DNA of 64,000 nt. Source: Polaromonas sp. (GTDB lineage Bacteria; Pseudomonadota; Gammaproteobacteria; Burkholderiales; Burkholderiaceae_C). The stretch spans positions 1 through 64,000 of the forward strand of contig JAQGLT010000002.1 in the NCBI GenBank assembly GCA_028292745.1, given 5' to 3'. Of the stretch, positions 1-10,089 are shown piece after piece (position 1 is the first letter of the stretch; every line of letters begins with the position of its first letter). Under the pieces are notes generated by a model, which had not been told where the DNA came from, searched no databases, and saw only the letters and a program-made list of their open reading frames with translations. The position numbers were made by a program, and so were the translations under genes.

Positions 1-1
1 G

Positions 2-646
2 AACATCGCCCCGCGCGTGGCCGCGCTGCTCGACGTGGGGCAGATCTCGGACATCACGAAAGTCGATGCGCCCGACACGTTCGAGCGGCCCATCTACGCG
101 GGCAACGCGATTGCCACCGTGCAGAGCCTGGATGCCATCAAGATCATCACGGTGCGCACGACGGGCTTTGACGCGGCTGCTGCAACGGGCGGCTTCGGTG
201 CCGTTGAAACCGTTGCGGCTGTTGGCGACAGCGGCAAGTCCAGCTTTATCGGCTCGGAGATCGCCAAAAGCGACCGCCCCGAGCTCACGGCAGCCAAGAT
301 CATCGTTTCGGGTGGCCGGGCGCTGGGCTCAAGCGAGAAGTTCCATGAGGTGCTCGAGCCGCTGGCCGACAAGCTCGGCGCGGCGCTGGGCGCGAGCCGG
401 GCCGCGGTCGATGCCGGCTACGCCCCGAACGACTGGCAGGTGGGGCAGACGGGCAAGATCGTCGCGCCCCAGCTGTACGTCGCCGTGGGCATCTCGGGCG
501 CGATCCAGCACCTGGCCGGGATGAAGGATTCCAAGGTCATCGTGGCGATCAACAAGGATGGCGAGGCGCCGATCTTCGGCGTGGCCGACTACGGGCTGGA
601 GGCCGATTTGTTCACCGCCGTGCCGGAATTGACTGCCGCGCTGTGA
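2..646 (+). CDS. etfA: Electron transfer flavoprotein alpha subunit, C-terminal part (5' truncated by window edge)
   Basis: Open frame from window edge; [57 protein letters not shown] is the typical ETF-alpha FAD-binding C-terminus. Confidence 0.95.
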   Translation, partial: NIAPRVAALLDVGQISDITKVDAPDTFERPIYAGNAIATVQSLDAIKIITVRTTGFDAAAATGGFGAVETVAAVGDSGKSSFIGSEIAKSDRPELTAAKIIVSGGRALGSSEKFHEVLEPLADKLGAALGASRAAVDAGYAPNDWQVGQTGKIVAPQLYVAVGISGAIQHLAGMKDSKVIVAINKDGEAPIFGVADYGLEADLFTAVPELTAAL

Positions 647-1332
647 TGCGTGTTCCCCACCTAAACGCAATGGAAAGAGTTTTATGGCCTTTCTACGTCA
701 ATGCCTGAACGAGCTTCGCGCTCGGCAGGGCGATCAGAAATCACATTTTTTGAATCAACCTGACTGGACAGATGAATGCGGGAAATCCAATTTCTATGCC
801 GGAAGTCCGTTAACTTCCAAAGAGTGTCATGAACTTGCGCCGGAAGCCGGGAGCAGGGCGGGGGCCATTGGCGACATCAGCATGGAAAAAACCACGACAT
901 GCAGTCCGGCCAGCACCCTGGCATGCCTTCGGAATCGCGGCTCAGCCGTTTGAAGCGTAAAGCTGGCCTCGACGATCCAGCGCCAGACATGCTCGCCTGA
1001 GCCAGCAGCAACGCCGTTTGCTGCAATTCCGAATTGGCAGACTCCTCGCCGTAAAACCGTTTCGTCTTGAAAACCGCGGCTAAAAGCACCACCCGAGATG
1101 GAAAAGCGGCGTCGCGCAGTTACAAAATCAGAGCCAAAAATTGGTGGGTGTTTTTAAAACTCCCACTACTGGACTTCCTGTCTGGATCGTAAGCTGGCAC
1201 AATCCAGCCTGTTTCTGAAGGTCCTTCCTTGCCACAGTCGCATCCGCTAATCGGTTCAGCCGTGTTGCGGAAGGTTAATCAACCAGCTTTAACCAGCTAA
1301 TGTTTCCCCAAGGGAAATTAAGGTCAGCGAAT

Positions 1333-4224
1333 ATGAGTTCAAACTCGCAGATATCTGCATCTGTATTTACAGCTTATCAGGGCACTACCTATCTCTTCGG
1401 CGGCAATGCCCCGTATGTTGAAGAGATGTATGAAAATTATCTGGCCAACCCCGGAAGCGTCACCGATAACTGGCGCGAGTATTTTGACGCGCTTCAGAAC
1501 GTTCCAGCAACAGATGGCAGCAGCGCCAAAGACGTTCCGCATTTGCCAGTTGTCAACGCTTTTGCAGAGCGTGCCAAGCAAGGCCAAACCAAGGTAGTCG
1601 TTGCAAGTGGTGCAGATTCTGAAATGGGGCGCAAGCGCACTGCTGTCCAGCAACTAATTGCGGCCTATCGCAACGTCGGTGCGCGCTGGGCGGACCTTGA
1701 CCCTCTTAAGCGCGCCGAACGCGACCACATTCCTGAACTGGATCCATCATTTTATGGTTTCACCGATGCCGATCAGGAGACGGTATTCAATACAAGCAAC
1801 ACGTTCTTCGGCAAAGAAACAATGAGTTTGCGTGAATTGCTGAATGCGTTGCGGGAAACATATTGCGGGACTATCGGTGCGGAGTACATGTACACCACCG
1901 ATCAAAATCATAAGCGGTGGTGGCAGCAAAAACTCGAAAGTATTCGCAGCCAACCTAGTTTAAGCAAGGAAAAGAAGCTTCATCTTCTGGACCGCCTCAC
2001 GGCTGCAGAAGGACTTGAGCGGTTTTTGCACACCAAATATGTGGGTCAAAAGCGTTTTTCGCTCGAAGGAGGAGAAAGCTTTATCGCCAGTATGGATGAA
2101 TTGATCCAGCGTGGAGGCGAAGTCGGTGTCCAGGAAATTGTCATTGGCATGGCGCACCGGGGGCGTTTGAATGTCCTGGTCAATTCACTAGGAAAAGTGC
2201 CTGCAAGTCTTTTCGCGGAGTTTGACCATACAGCACCAGAAGATCTTCCCAGTGGTGACGTGAAATATCATCAAGGATTTAGTTCTGACGTGACCACTGC
2301 AGGTGGCCCGGTTCACCTGTCATTGGCTTTCAATCCATCGCACCTAGAAATCGTGAATCCGGTGGTCGAAGGCTCAGTTCGTGCCCGCATGGACCGCCGT
2401 GCTGATCCTAAAGGTTTGCAGGTATTGCCCGTCCTGGTGCATGGTGATGCGGCATTTGCGGGGCAAGGCGTCGTAATGGAAACGCTGGCGCTTGCGGAAA
2501 CCCGTGGTTATTTTACGGGTGGCACAGTTCACCTCGTAATTAACAATCAAATCGGGTTCACGACCAGCGATCCTCGTGACAGCCGCTCTACGCTTTATTG
2601 CACTGACGTTGTGAAGATGATCGAAGCTCCCGTGCTGCACGTCAATGGCGACGATCCTGAGGCGGTTGTGCTAGCAACACAACTGGCGCTCGAATTCCGA
2701 ATGGAATTTCAGAAGGACGTTGTTGTCGATATTATTTGTTTCCGCAAGCTGGGCCATAACGAGCAGGATACGCCGGCATTAACCCAACCGTTGATGTACA
2801 AAAAGATTGCCCAACACCCTGGTACGCGCCGTCTTTATGCTGACAAGCTTGCTGCACAAGGTTTTGGAGAGACTCTTGGCGATGACATGGTTAAAGCGAC
2901 GCGTGCTGCGCTCGATGCTGGAAAAAGCACATTTGATCCGGTATTGACAAATTTCAAAAGCAAATACGCAGTTGATTGGAGCCCCTACGTAGGGAAGAAG
3001 TGGACAGATGCAGGGGACACTGCCATTCCAATGGCGGAGTGGAAACGCTTGGCTGCCAGCATCACGGCTATTCCTGCAACCGTAACGCCACATAATCTTG
3101 TCAAGAAAGTCTATGATGATCGTGCGGCAATGGGACGTGGCGATATCCCAGTGGATTGGGGTATGGGCGAACACATGGCTTTTGCCTCATTAGTGGCCAG
3201 CGGTTATCCAGTTCGGTTATCAGGAGAAGATTGTGGGCGCGGAACGTTTACACACCGGCATGCCGTAATTCATGATCAAAGTCGTGAAAAGTGGGATACG
3301 GGTACTTATGTGCCGCTGCAAAATGTATCGGATAACCAAGCACCTTTTGTAGTTATTGATTCAATTTTGTCCGAAGAAGCGGTGCTGGCGTTCGAATATG
3401 GGTATGCCTCTAACGACCCAAGCACGATGGTTATCTGGGAAGCGCAATTTGGTGATTTTGCTAATGGCGCACAAGTGGTGATCGACCAGTTTATTGCCTC
3501 TGGAGAAGTGAAGTGGGGGCGGGTCAATGGCATTACGCTGATGCTGCCGCATGGTTATGAAGGCCAAGGTCCAGAGCATAGTTCAGCGCGCCTAGAACGC
3601 TTTATGCAATTGTCAGCCGATGCCAACATCCAGGTTGTTCAGCCCACTACTGCGAGTCAGATTTTTCACGTTCTCCGCCGTCAGATGGTGCGCAATCTTC
3701 GCAAGCCTTTGATCATCATGACGCCAAAGTCACTTTTGCGTAACAAAGATGCGACTTCACCTTTATCTGAATTTACCAAAGGTGCATTTCAGACCGTGAT
3801 TCCAGAAACCAAAGAGGATATTGCCAAAAAAGCTGATAAGGTTAAACGGGTGATTGCTTGTTCAGGCAAGGTGTATTACGACTTGGTCAAGAAGCGTGAG
3901 GAAAAAAATATAGACGACACGGTAATCTTGCGTGTGGAACAGCTCTATCCTTTCCCGCACAAGGCTTTTGCAGGCGAGTTGAAAAAATATCCTAATGCAA
4001 CCGATATCGTATGGTGCCAAGATGAACCCCAAAATCAAGGGGCTTGGTTTTTTGTACAGCACTACATTCACGAAAACATGCTCGATAAACAAAAGTTGGG
4101 CTATTCGGGACGTGCTGCGTCAGCTTCTCCAGCTGTTGGTTATTCCCATTTGCATCAGGAACAGCAAAAAGCGCTGGTTGATGGCGCATTTTCCAAATTG
4201 AAGGGTTTTGTCTTGACCAAGTAA
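1333..4224 (+). CDS. sucA: 2-oxoglutarate dehydrogenase E1 component
   Basis: 964-codon ORF; TPP-dependent E1 motifs ([41 protein letters not shown]); start chosen at ATG 1333 rather than ORF start 1300. Confidence 0.97.
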   Translation: MSSNSQISASVFTAYQGTTYLFGGNAPYVEEMYENYLANPGSVTDNWREYFDALQNVPATDGSSAKDVPHLPVVNAFAERAKQGQTKVVVASGADSEMGRKRTAVQQLIAAYRNVGARWADLDPLKRAERDHIPELDPSFYGFTDADQETVFNTSNTFFGKETMSLRELLNALRETYCGTIGAEYMYTTDQNHKRWWQQKLESIRSQPSLSKEKKLHLLDRLTAAEGLERFLHTKYVGQKRFSLEGGESFIASMDELIQRGGEVGVQEIVIGMAHRGRLNVLVNSLGKVPASLFAEFDHTAPEDLPSGDVKYHQGFSSDVTTAGGPVHLSLAFNPSHLEIVNPVVEGSVRARMDRRADPKGLQVLPVLVHGDAAFAGQGVVMETLALAETRGYFTGGTVHLVINNQIGFTTSDPRDSRSTLYCTDVVKMIEAPVLHVNGDDPEAVVLATQLALEFRMEFQKDVVVDIICFRKLGHNEQDTPALTQPLMYKKIAQHPGTRRLYADKLAAQGFGETLGDDMVKATRAALDAGKSTFDPVLTNFKSKYAVDWSPYVGKKWTDAGDTAIPMAEWKRLAASITAIPATVTPHNLVKKVYDDRAAMGRGDIPVDWGMGEHMAFASLVASGYPVRLSGEDCGRGTFTHRHAVIHDQSREKWDTGTYVPLQNVSDNQAPFVVIDSILSEEAVLAFEYGYASNDPSTMVIWEAQFGDFANGAQVVIDQFIASGEVKWGRVNGITLMLPHGYEGQGPEHSSARLERFMQLSADANIQVVQPTTASQIFHVLRRQMVRNLRKPLIIMTPKSLLRNKDATSPLSEFTKGAFQTVIPETKEDIAKKADKVKRVIACSGKVYYDLVKKREEKNIDDTVILRVEQLYPFPHKAFAGELKKYPNATDIVWCQDEPQNQGAWFFVQHYIHENMLDKQKLGYSGRAASASPAVGYSHLHQEQQKALVDGAFSKLKGFVLTK

Positions 4225-4271
4225 AAGTCTTGCCATCGCCTGAAAACAAGAAAACACACGAAAGTAACAAA

Positions 4272-5531
4272 ATGGCTATTGTTGAAGTAAAAGTTCCCCA
4301 GTTATCTGAATCTGTGGCGGAAGCCACCATGCTGCAGTGGAAGAAGAAAGTTGGCAGCGCAATTGCTATAGATGAAATATTAATTGAGATTGAAACCGAT
4401 AAAGTTGTTCTTGAAGTGCCCGCGCCTTCGGCTGGGGTGTTAATTGAACTACTTGTCCCTGACGGCGGCACAGTAGTGGCAGATCAAGTCATCGGTAAAA
4501 TCGATACCGAAGGCAAGGCTAGTTCAACCTCAGACGCTGCTGGAGCCGCACCCGTGATGGCCTCTGCTTCTAATCATGCTCCAAAAAATGTCACTGGTGG
4601 GTCAATGGCTGGCGTGCCTATGCCCGCAGCTGCAAAATTGATGGCAGATAACAATCTTGCACCGGGCTCCGTCGATGGAACAGGTAAGGATGGTCGTGTT
4701 ACCAAGGGTGATGTTATAGGCGTAACGTCTGCAAGTGCAAGCAAACCGATAATTGCTTCTGCAGTTTCAGCAGGGACTCCCATTGCCGCTTTGCCTAAAG
4801 TGGCAGCACCAGTGAAAAATGATCTGGGCGATCGTCCTGAACAGCGTGTTCCCATGAGTCGCCTGCGTGCCCGTATCGCCGAGCGTCTTTTGCAATCGCA
4901 ATCCACAAATGCCATTTTGACGACCTTTAATGAAGTCAACATGGCGCCAGTGATGGAAATGCGCAAAAAATTTCAGGATGCCTTTAGTAAAGAGCATGGG
5001 GTCAAGATTGGCTTCATGAGTTTTTTTGTTAAAGCCGCAGTGCATGCATTGAAGAAATTTCCCATGCTGAATGCGTCTGTAGATGGCAACGATATCGTAT
5101 ACCACGGCTATTTTGATGTTGGTATTGCTGTTGGTTCACCGCGCGGCCTGGTAGTACCCATCCTGCGTAACGCTGATCAGATGAGTTTTGCGGATATTGA
5201 GAAAAAAATTGCTGAGTATGGGCAAAAGGCCAAGGATGGAAAATTGAGTATTGAAGAGATGACTGGAGGCACGTTCTCAATTTCCAATGGCGGCACATTT
5301 GGTTCCATGCTTTCAACCCCTATCATTAATCCACCTCAATCTGCAATTTTGGGCGTTCACGCTACCAAAGACCGGGCTGTTGTTGAGAATGGTCAGATTG
5401 TGATTCGTCCGATGAATTATCTGGCTATGAGTTATGACCATCGTATTATTGACGGCCGTGAAGCTGTTCTAGGATTGGTCGCCATGAAAGAAGCCCTGGA
5501 AGATCCTGTGCGCCTTTTATTTGATATTTAA
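4272..5531 (+). CDS. odhB: Dihydrolipoyllysine-residue succinyltransferase (E2) of 2-oxoglutarate dehydrogenase
   Basis: N-terminal lipoyl domain ([14 protein letters not shown]), E3-binding domain, catalytic [12 protein letters not shown]. Confidence 0.97.
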   Translation: MAIVEVKVPQLSESVAEATMLQWKKKVGSAIAIDEILIEIETDKVVLEVPAPSAGVLIELLVPDGGTVVADQVIGKIDTEGKASSTSDAAGAAPVMASASNHAPKNVTGGSMAGVPMPAAAKLMADNNLAPGSVDGTGKDGRVTKGDVIGVTSASASKPIIASAVSAGTPIAALPKVAAPVKNDLGDRPEQRVPMSRLRARIAERLLQSQSTNAILTTFNEVNMAPVMEMRKKFQDAFSKEHGVKIGFMSFFVKAAVHALKKFPMLNASVDGNDIVYHGYFDVGIAVGSPRGLVVPILRNADQMSFADIEKKIAEYGQKAKDGKLSIEEMTGGTFSISNGGTFGSMLSTPIINPPQSAILGVHATKDRAVVENGQIVIRPMNYLAMSYDHRIIDGREAVLGLVAMKEALEDPVRLLFDI

Positions 5532-5862
5532 CTAAATTTCAGTTTGACCACATTACATATGGCATTTTATGCATTTGACCTTTTTATGCCTAGATAATTG
5601 GCATTGAAGTGTTTGGCGTTCTTGTTTTGATGGAACTGTATTTGTTTAATGATGACGTAGAAATCAATACGAATTTCTTTGCATTGCAGTTTAATTACGT
5701 TTGTGTTAAACCAAATTTTTAATAAAGATTGGTTGGCATCGCTTGGATTATTTTGCGTGAAAGAAACAATCGTTTAATGAGGGGTTTCCCAATATAGGGG
5801 AATTTAATATTAAAAAGATTGCCTGCGTGTTCGCTAAATTAAGTTAATTGAAAAGGTTATTA

Positions 5863-7293
5863 ATGAATATCAAACAATTTGACGTGATCGTGATTGGTGG
5901 TGGTCCTGGTGGTTACATCGCTGCAATACGTGCAGCCCAGTTGGGCTTCCAAGTGGCATGTATCGATGAATGGAAAAATTCTAAAGGTGGTTCTGCTCTT
6001 GGTGGAACTTGCACTAATGTTGGATGTATTCCTTCCAAAGCCCTGCTGCAATCATCAGAACATTATGAACATGCGGCGAAACACTTCAGTGAGCATGGTA
6101 TTGGCATCACTGGTTTGAGTCTTGATGTTGCGAAGATGGTGGGGCGAAAAGACAACGTTGTAAAGCAAAACAATGATGGAATCGTTTATTTATTTAAGAA
6201 AAACAAGGTAACTTTTTTTCACGGTCGTGGCTCTTTTGCCTCGGTTAAAGACGGTATTTATACTATCAACTTAAAGGGTGATGCTGAGGAAATCATTATC
6301 GGCAAGCACATTATTGTGGCTACCGGATCCAATGCCCGGGCTCTGCCTGGAACCCCATTTGACGAGATCAACATTCTGTCAAATGATGGTGCGTTACGTA
6401 TGGGTGCTGTTCCTAAAAAAATAGGTGTGATTGGTTCAGGCGTGATTGGTTTGGAAATGGGGTCAGTTTGGCGTCGTCTGGGTGCTGATGTAACGATTCT
6501 TGAAAGCTTGCCCACGTTCTTGGGGGCAGTCGATCAGCAGATAGCGCGTGAAGCGAATAAGGCTTTTACCAAACAAGGGTTGAAAATCGAACTTGGCGTA
6601 AAAGTCGGTGAAATCAACACCAATTCTTCTGGAGTCTCAGTCCATTATGCTGACGTTAAGGGAGAAGCACAAACATTGCAAGTAGACAAACTTATCGTTT
6701 CCATTGGCCGTAGCCCCAATACTGTCGGACTAAATGCAGAAGCAGTAGGGTTGAGCCTAGACAACCGTGGGACTATTGTGGTTGATGACGAGTGTAAAAC
6801 CAATCTGGTGAATGTATGGGCAATAGGTGACGTGGTCCGTGGACCCATGCTGGCACACAAGGCGGAAGAAGAAGGCGTGGCCGTGGCTGAACGCATTGCT
6901 GGGCAGCATGGTCATGTCAACTTTAATACCATCCCATGGGTAATTTATACCAGCCCGGAAATTGCTTGGGTAGGGCAGACCGAAGAACAGTTAAAAGTAG
7001 AAGGGCGTGCGTATAAATCCGGCAGCTTTCCTTTTATGGCAAACGGACGGGCTCGTGCTCTAGGCGATACAACTGGAATGGTAAAAATGCTTGCTGATGC
7101 TACAACTGATGAAATATTAGGAGTTCATATTGTTGGGCCCATGGCCAGCGAGTTAATTGCAGAATGTGTTGTAGCGATGGAGTTCCGTGCAAGCAGTGAA
7201 GATATTGCTCGTATTTGCCATGCCCATCCATCGCTTAGCGAGGCTACTAAAGAGGCAGCGCTGGCGGTTGACAAGAGAACGTTGAACTTTTAA
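5863..7293 (+). CDS. lpdA: Dihydrolipoyl dehydrogenase (E3)
   Basis: GGGPGGYIAAIRAAQLG, redox GGTCTNVGCIPSKALL, C-terminal HAHPSLSEATKEAAL. Confidence 0.97.
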   Translation: MNIKQFDVIVIGGGPGGYIAAIRAAQLGFQVACIDEWKNSKGGSALGGTCTNVGCIPSKALLQSSEHYEHAAKHFSEHGIGITGLSLDVAKMVGRKDNVVKQNNDGIVYLFKKNKVTFFHGRGSFASVKDGIYTINLKGDAEEIIIGKHIIVATGSNARALPGTPFDEINILSNDGALRMGAVPKKIGVIGSGVIGLEMGSVWRRLGADVTILESLPTFLGAVDQQIAREANKAFTKQGLKIELGVKVGEINTNSSGVSVHYADVKGEAQTLQVDKLIVSIGRSPNTVGLNAEAVGLSLDNRGTIVVDDECKTNLVNVWAIGDVVRGPMLAHKAEEEGVAVAERIAGQHGHVNFNTIPWVIYTSPEIAWVGQTEEQLKVEGRAYKSGSFPFMANGRARALGDTTGMVKMLADATTDEILGVHIVGPMASELIAECVVAMEFRASSEDIARICHAHPSLSEATKEAALAVDKRTLNF

Positions 7294-7296
7294 GAG

Positions 7297-8409
7297 TTGG
7301 AGTTGGAAGCATTATTGGTCCGCGCTGCGTATGATGCTGAAATTAATGCACGTGGTTATGAAAGCGATCCTGCACAATTGCGCGCAATTGACGCACTGGA
7401 GCGTTGTGCTGCAGAATGGATAAGTTATAAAGCGCAGCGCTCAAATGCATTCAAGAAACTGATCAACCGGCCTGATATTCCACGAGGTGTATATATGCAT
7501 GGTGGAGTTGGTCGAGGAAAAAGCTTTTTAATGGATTGTTTCTTTAGTGCTGTTCCACTGAAGAGAAAAATCCGGTTGCATTTTCATGAGTTCATGCGTG
7601 AAGTACATCGAGAATTGCTTGATTTGCAGGGGTTGGCAAATCCACTTGATGAGTTAGGTAAACGCATTGCAAAGCGGTATCGACTAATTTGCTTTGATGA
7701 ATTTCATGTAGCGGATATTACTGATGCCATGATCCTTCACCGCTTGTTGGTTGCTCTTTTTGAAAATGGAGTTGGATTTGTAACCACATCCAACTTTATT
7801 CCTGATGGGCTTTACCCCAATGGGCTGCACCGTGATCGTGTTTTACCAGCTATCGAGTTGATTAAGACAAACCTAGAAATTGTAAATGTCGATAACGGAA
7901 CTGATTATCGCAGGCGTACTCTTGAAAAAGCGAAGATTTACCACACTCCGCTAGGTCCGCAGGCGGATGCCGAAATGATGGAAACTTTTAGTCGTTTGGC
8001 AGCATCACATGACGAAAATCCAATTTTACAAATTGAATCTAGACAAATCCATGCTAAGCGCAAGGCAGGTGGAGTTGTATGGTTTGACTTCAAGACTTTA
8101 TGTGGTGGACCAAGATCGCAAAATGATTACCTTGAAATTGCGACTCAGTTTCATACAGTATTACTGAGCGGTGTGCCTCATATGCCCGTTCGTATGGCTT
8201 CGGAAGCACGGCGCTTTACCTGGCTGGTAGATGTGCTGTATGACAGACGGGTAAAGTTAATCATGTCTGCCGCGGTGCCGCCAGATGAGTTGTATACGGA
8301 AGGCCCATTGGTACATGAGTTTCCCCGGACTGTTTCCAGGCTTAATGAAATGCAATCTGAAGAATTTCTTGGTTTAGAGCACAGATCAGTAGATACATCA
8401 CTGACATGA
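7297..8409 (+). CDS. zapE: AFG1-like ATPase / cell division protein ZapE
   Basis: GVYMHGGVGRGKSFLMDCFF Walker A, CFDEFHVADITDAMIL Walker B; probable TTG start. Confidence 0.9.
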   Translation: MELEALLVRAAYDAEINARGYESDPAQLRAIDALERCAAEWISYKAQRSNAFKKLINRPDIPRGVYMHGGVGRGKSFLMDCFFSAVPLKRKIRLHFHEFMREVHRELLDLQGLANPLDELGKRIAKRYRLICFDEFHVADITDAMILHRLLVALFENGVGFVTTSNFIPDGLYPNGLHRDRVLPAIELIKTNLEIVNVDNGTDYRRRTLEKAKIYHTPLGPQADAEMMETFSRLAASHDENPILQIESRQIHAKRKAGGVVWFDFKTLCGGPRSQNDYLEIATQFHTVLLSGVPHMPVRMASEARRFTWLVDVLYDRRVKLIMSAAVPPDELYTEGPLVHEFPRTVSRLNEMQSEEFLGLEHRSVDTSLT

Positions 8410-9059
8410 AAAATTTCAGTGGTTTGTTGTTGGTGATTTTTGCGATGGGCAACTCTTTGGCTGCGCAAATTGACTTGCCTGTTGAGGAGACCTATAACAC
8501 TGATGTGGAACGTAAAATGATTAGCAGCGAGCGTGAAAGGTTAGACGCTAGATTCACTAATGAAAATGCGGATTGCTATAAAAAATTTGCAGTCAATAGC
8601 TGTTTGGGAAAAGTTAATTCTCAGCGTCGAGATGCAATGGCAGAATTCAGACGGCAGGAAATCTTGCTTAACGATAAGGAGCGAAAGGCTAAAGGCATAG
8701 CGCAGCTACGGAGCACGGAGCAAAAATCCTCTATTGACAAAAAACTTGAAGTAGAAAATCGTCATACTCTAGCAAAACAAGATTATTTGATGCGTATGGA
8801 GGATGAAAAGCGCAAGCAGCATAAAAATGCTGTCTCTATTTCAAATAGAAACAATGCTGAAAAAGTTACTGCTGAAAGAGTGCTACGGCAACAGGAAAAA
8901 ATGCAAGCTGCTGACGAGAAAAAAGATGCAGCTGGAGAAGCATTAAAAAACTTGAATGAGCGTCAGAAAAAAGCGCAGGAACGTAAAGCTCAGCATTGGG
9001 CTGATCAGCTAAAACGCGATAAGCCTCTTGCAAAACCCCTGCCATTACCAGAAAATTAA
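8406..9059 (+). CDS. Hypothetical secreted protein, charged coiled-coil rich
   Basis: 4-nt ATGA overlap with zapE; N-terminal hydrophobic signal-like segment (LLLVIFAMGNSLAAQ) then K/E/R/Q-rich region. Confidence 0.7.
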   Translation: MKNFSGLLLVIFAMGNSLAAQIDLPVEETYNTDVERKMISSERERLDARFTNENADCYKKFAVNSCLGKVNSQRRDAMAEFRRQEILLNDKERKAKGIAQLRSTEQKSSIDKKLEVENRHTLAKQDYLMRMEDEKRKQHKNAVSISNRNNAEKVTAERVLRQQEKMQAADEKKDAAGEALKNLNERQKKAQERKAQHWADQLKRDKPLAKPLPLPEN

Positions 9060-9064
9060 TGTAA

Positions 9065-9889
9065 TTAGTCTAGCGATTCAAGCTTGACAACAACTAACGA
9101 TAAGTTGTCTCCAACACCTCGCGCACGTGAGCGGGCTTTTTGGATTAAGAATTCAGTTGCTTCACGAGGGGAAAGCATTGAAAGCGCAGAACCCATTTCC
9201 GCAGGACTGAAATAATGCCATACGCCATCGCTGCAGGCCATTAAAACGTCATTTTCTTGTAATTTTGCAATGTAATGCTGTGCAATAGGTGGAGCCTCCT
9301 CTGCACCGAGACAGCCCATGAGAATATTAGCTTGGGGGTGATGATTCGCCTCATCTTCGCTGATCTCACCTTTGTCAACTAAGGTCTGTACATAAGAGTG
9401 ATCAACAGTTCTGTAAGCCAGCTTACTTCCTTGGTAATGATAAATTCGGGAATCACCGGTATGGACCCAATAGCATTCCCCTCCTGGATTGATTAGAAAT
9501 GCAGCTAACGTACTGTGGGGTTCTTGTTCAGCGGAAATGGCTGTCAGTTTGATCACAATATGAGCTTCTTCAATCATTTGTTTAAGCATTGCCGGCGCAT
9601 CATCCGTTTCAGGGGCGTAGCGGTCGAAAAGTTGCTTAGCTGTCAACATCACTTGGTCAGATGCTTTGCGTCCTCCACTTCTACCGCCCATCCCATCCGC
9701 AACGATGCCAAGCATGCAGCCAGGAATTCGGTGATGACTTAACAAGTCCACTTGGTCTTGCTGATAGTCTCGATCACCTTTGTGGATGCCTGTGGATGCT
9801 GTAATGCGATAGCCTTTGGTCATTGTGTAGTCTGGCATGCTTTCGTAAGCTCGATGTGTGGCTGCGATAAATGTATTATCAGGCAACAA
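9065..9889 (-). CDS. PP2C-family serine/threonine protein phosphatase
   Basis: DGMGGRSGGRKASD, HTGDSRIYHYQ, ACSDGVWHYFS metal-binding motifs. Confidence 0.9.
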   Translation of the reverse strand: MLPDNTFIAATHRAYESMPDYTMTKGYRITASTGIHKGDRDYQQDQVDLLSHHRIPGCMLGIVADGMGGRSGGRKASDQVMLTAKQLFDRYAPETDDAPAMLKQMIEEAHIVIKLTAISAEQEPHSTLAAFLINPGGECYWVHTGDSRIYHYQGSKLAYRTVDHSYVQTLVDKGEISEDEANHHPQANILMGCLGAEEAPPIAQHYIAKLQENDVLMACSDGVWHYFSPAEMGSALSMLSPREATEFLIQKARSRARGVGDNLSLVVVKLESLD

Positions 9890-10089
9890 ATATGAAAAAT
9901 TACTTTGACACTAAATCATCTATTTCTTGCGTGTTTGCTGATAAAAATGACAATTAAATATGAAAATCATGTAGTGAACACTTTATTTGTTGCCGAACCA
10001 CTACTTAGACGTTTCAAAAAACGCCGATTTCAGCTTTTTGATCGTATTACGTATTTTGAACCGTTTTTGACGTCTCCCGGTTCTGCCTG

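Noticed and set aside
684-1092. Small ORFs between etfA and sucA (89 aa plus, 71 aa minus)
   Set aside because: No motifs, overlap each other, composition not convincing.
1120-1145. Possible degenerate repeat box AGTTACAAAATCAGAGCC
   Set aside because: About 12/18 matches to the box but no TGCGC/GCGCA at the required distance.
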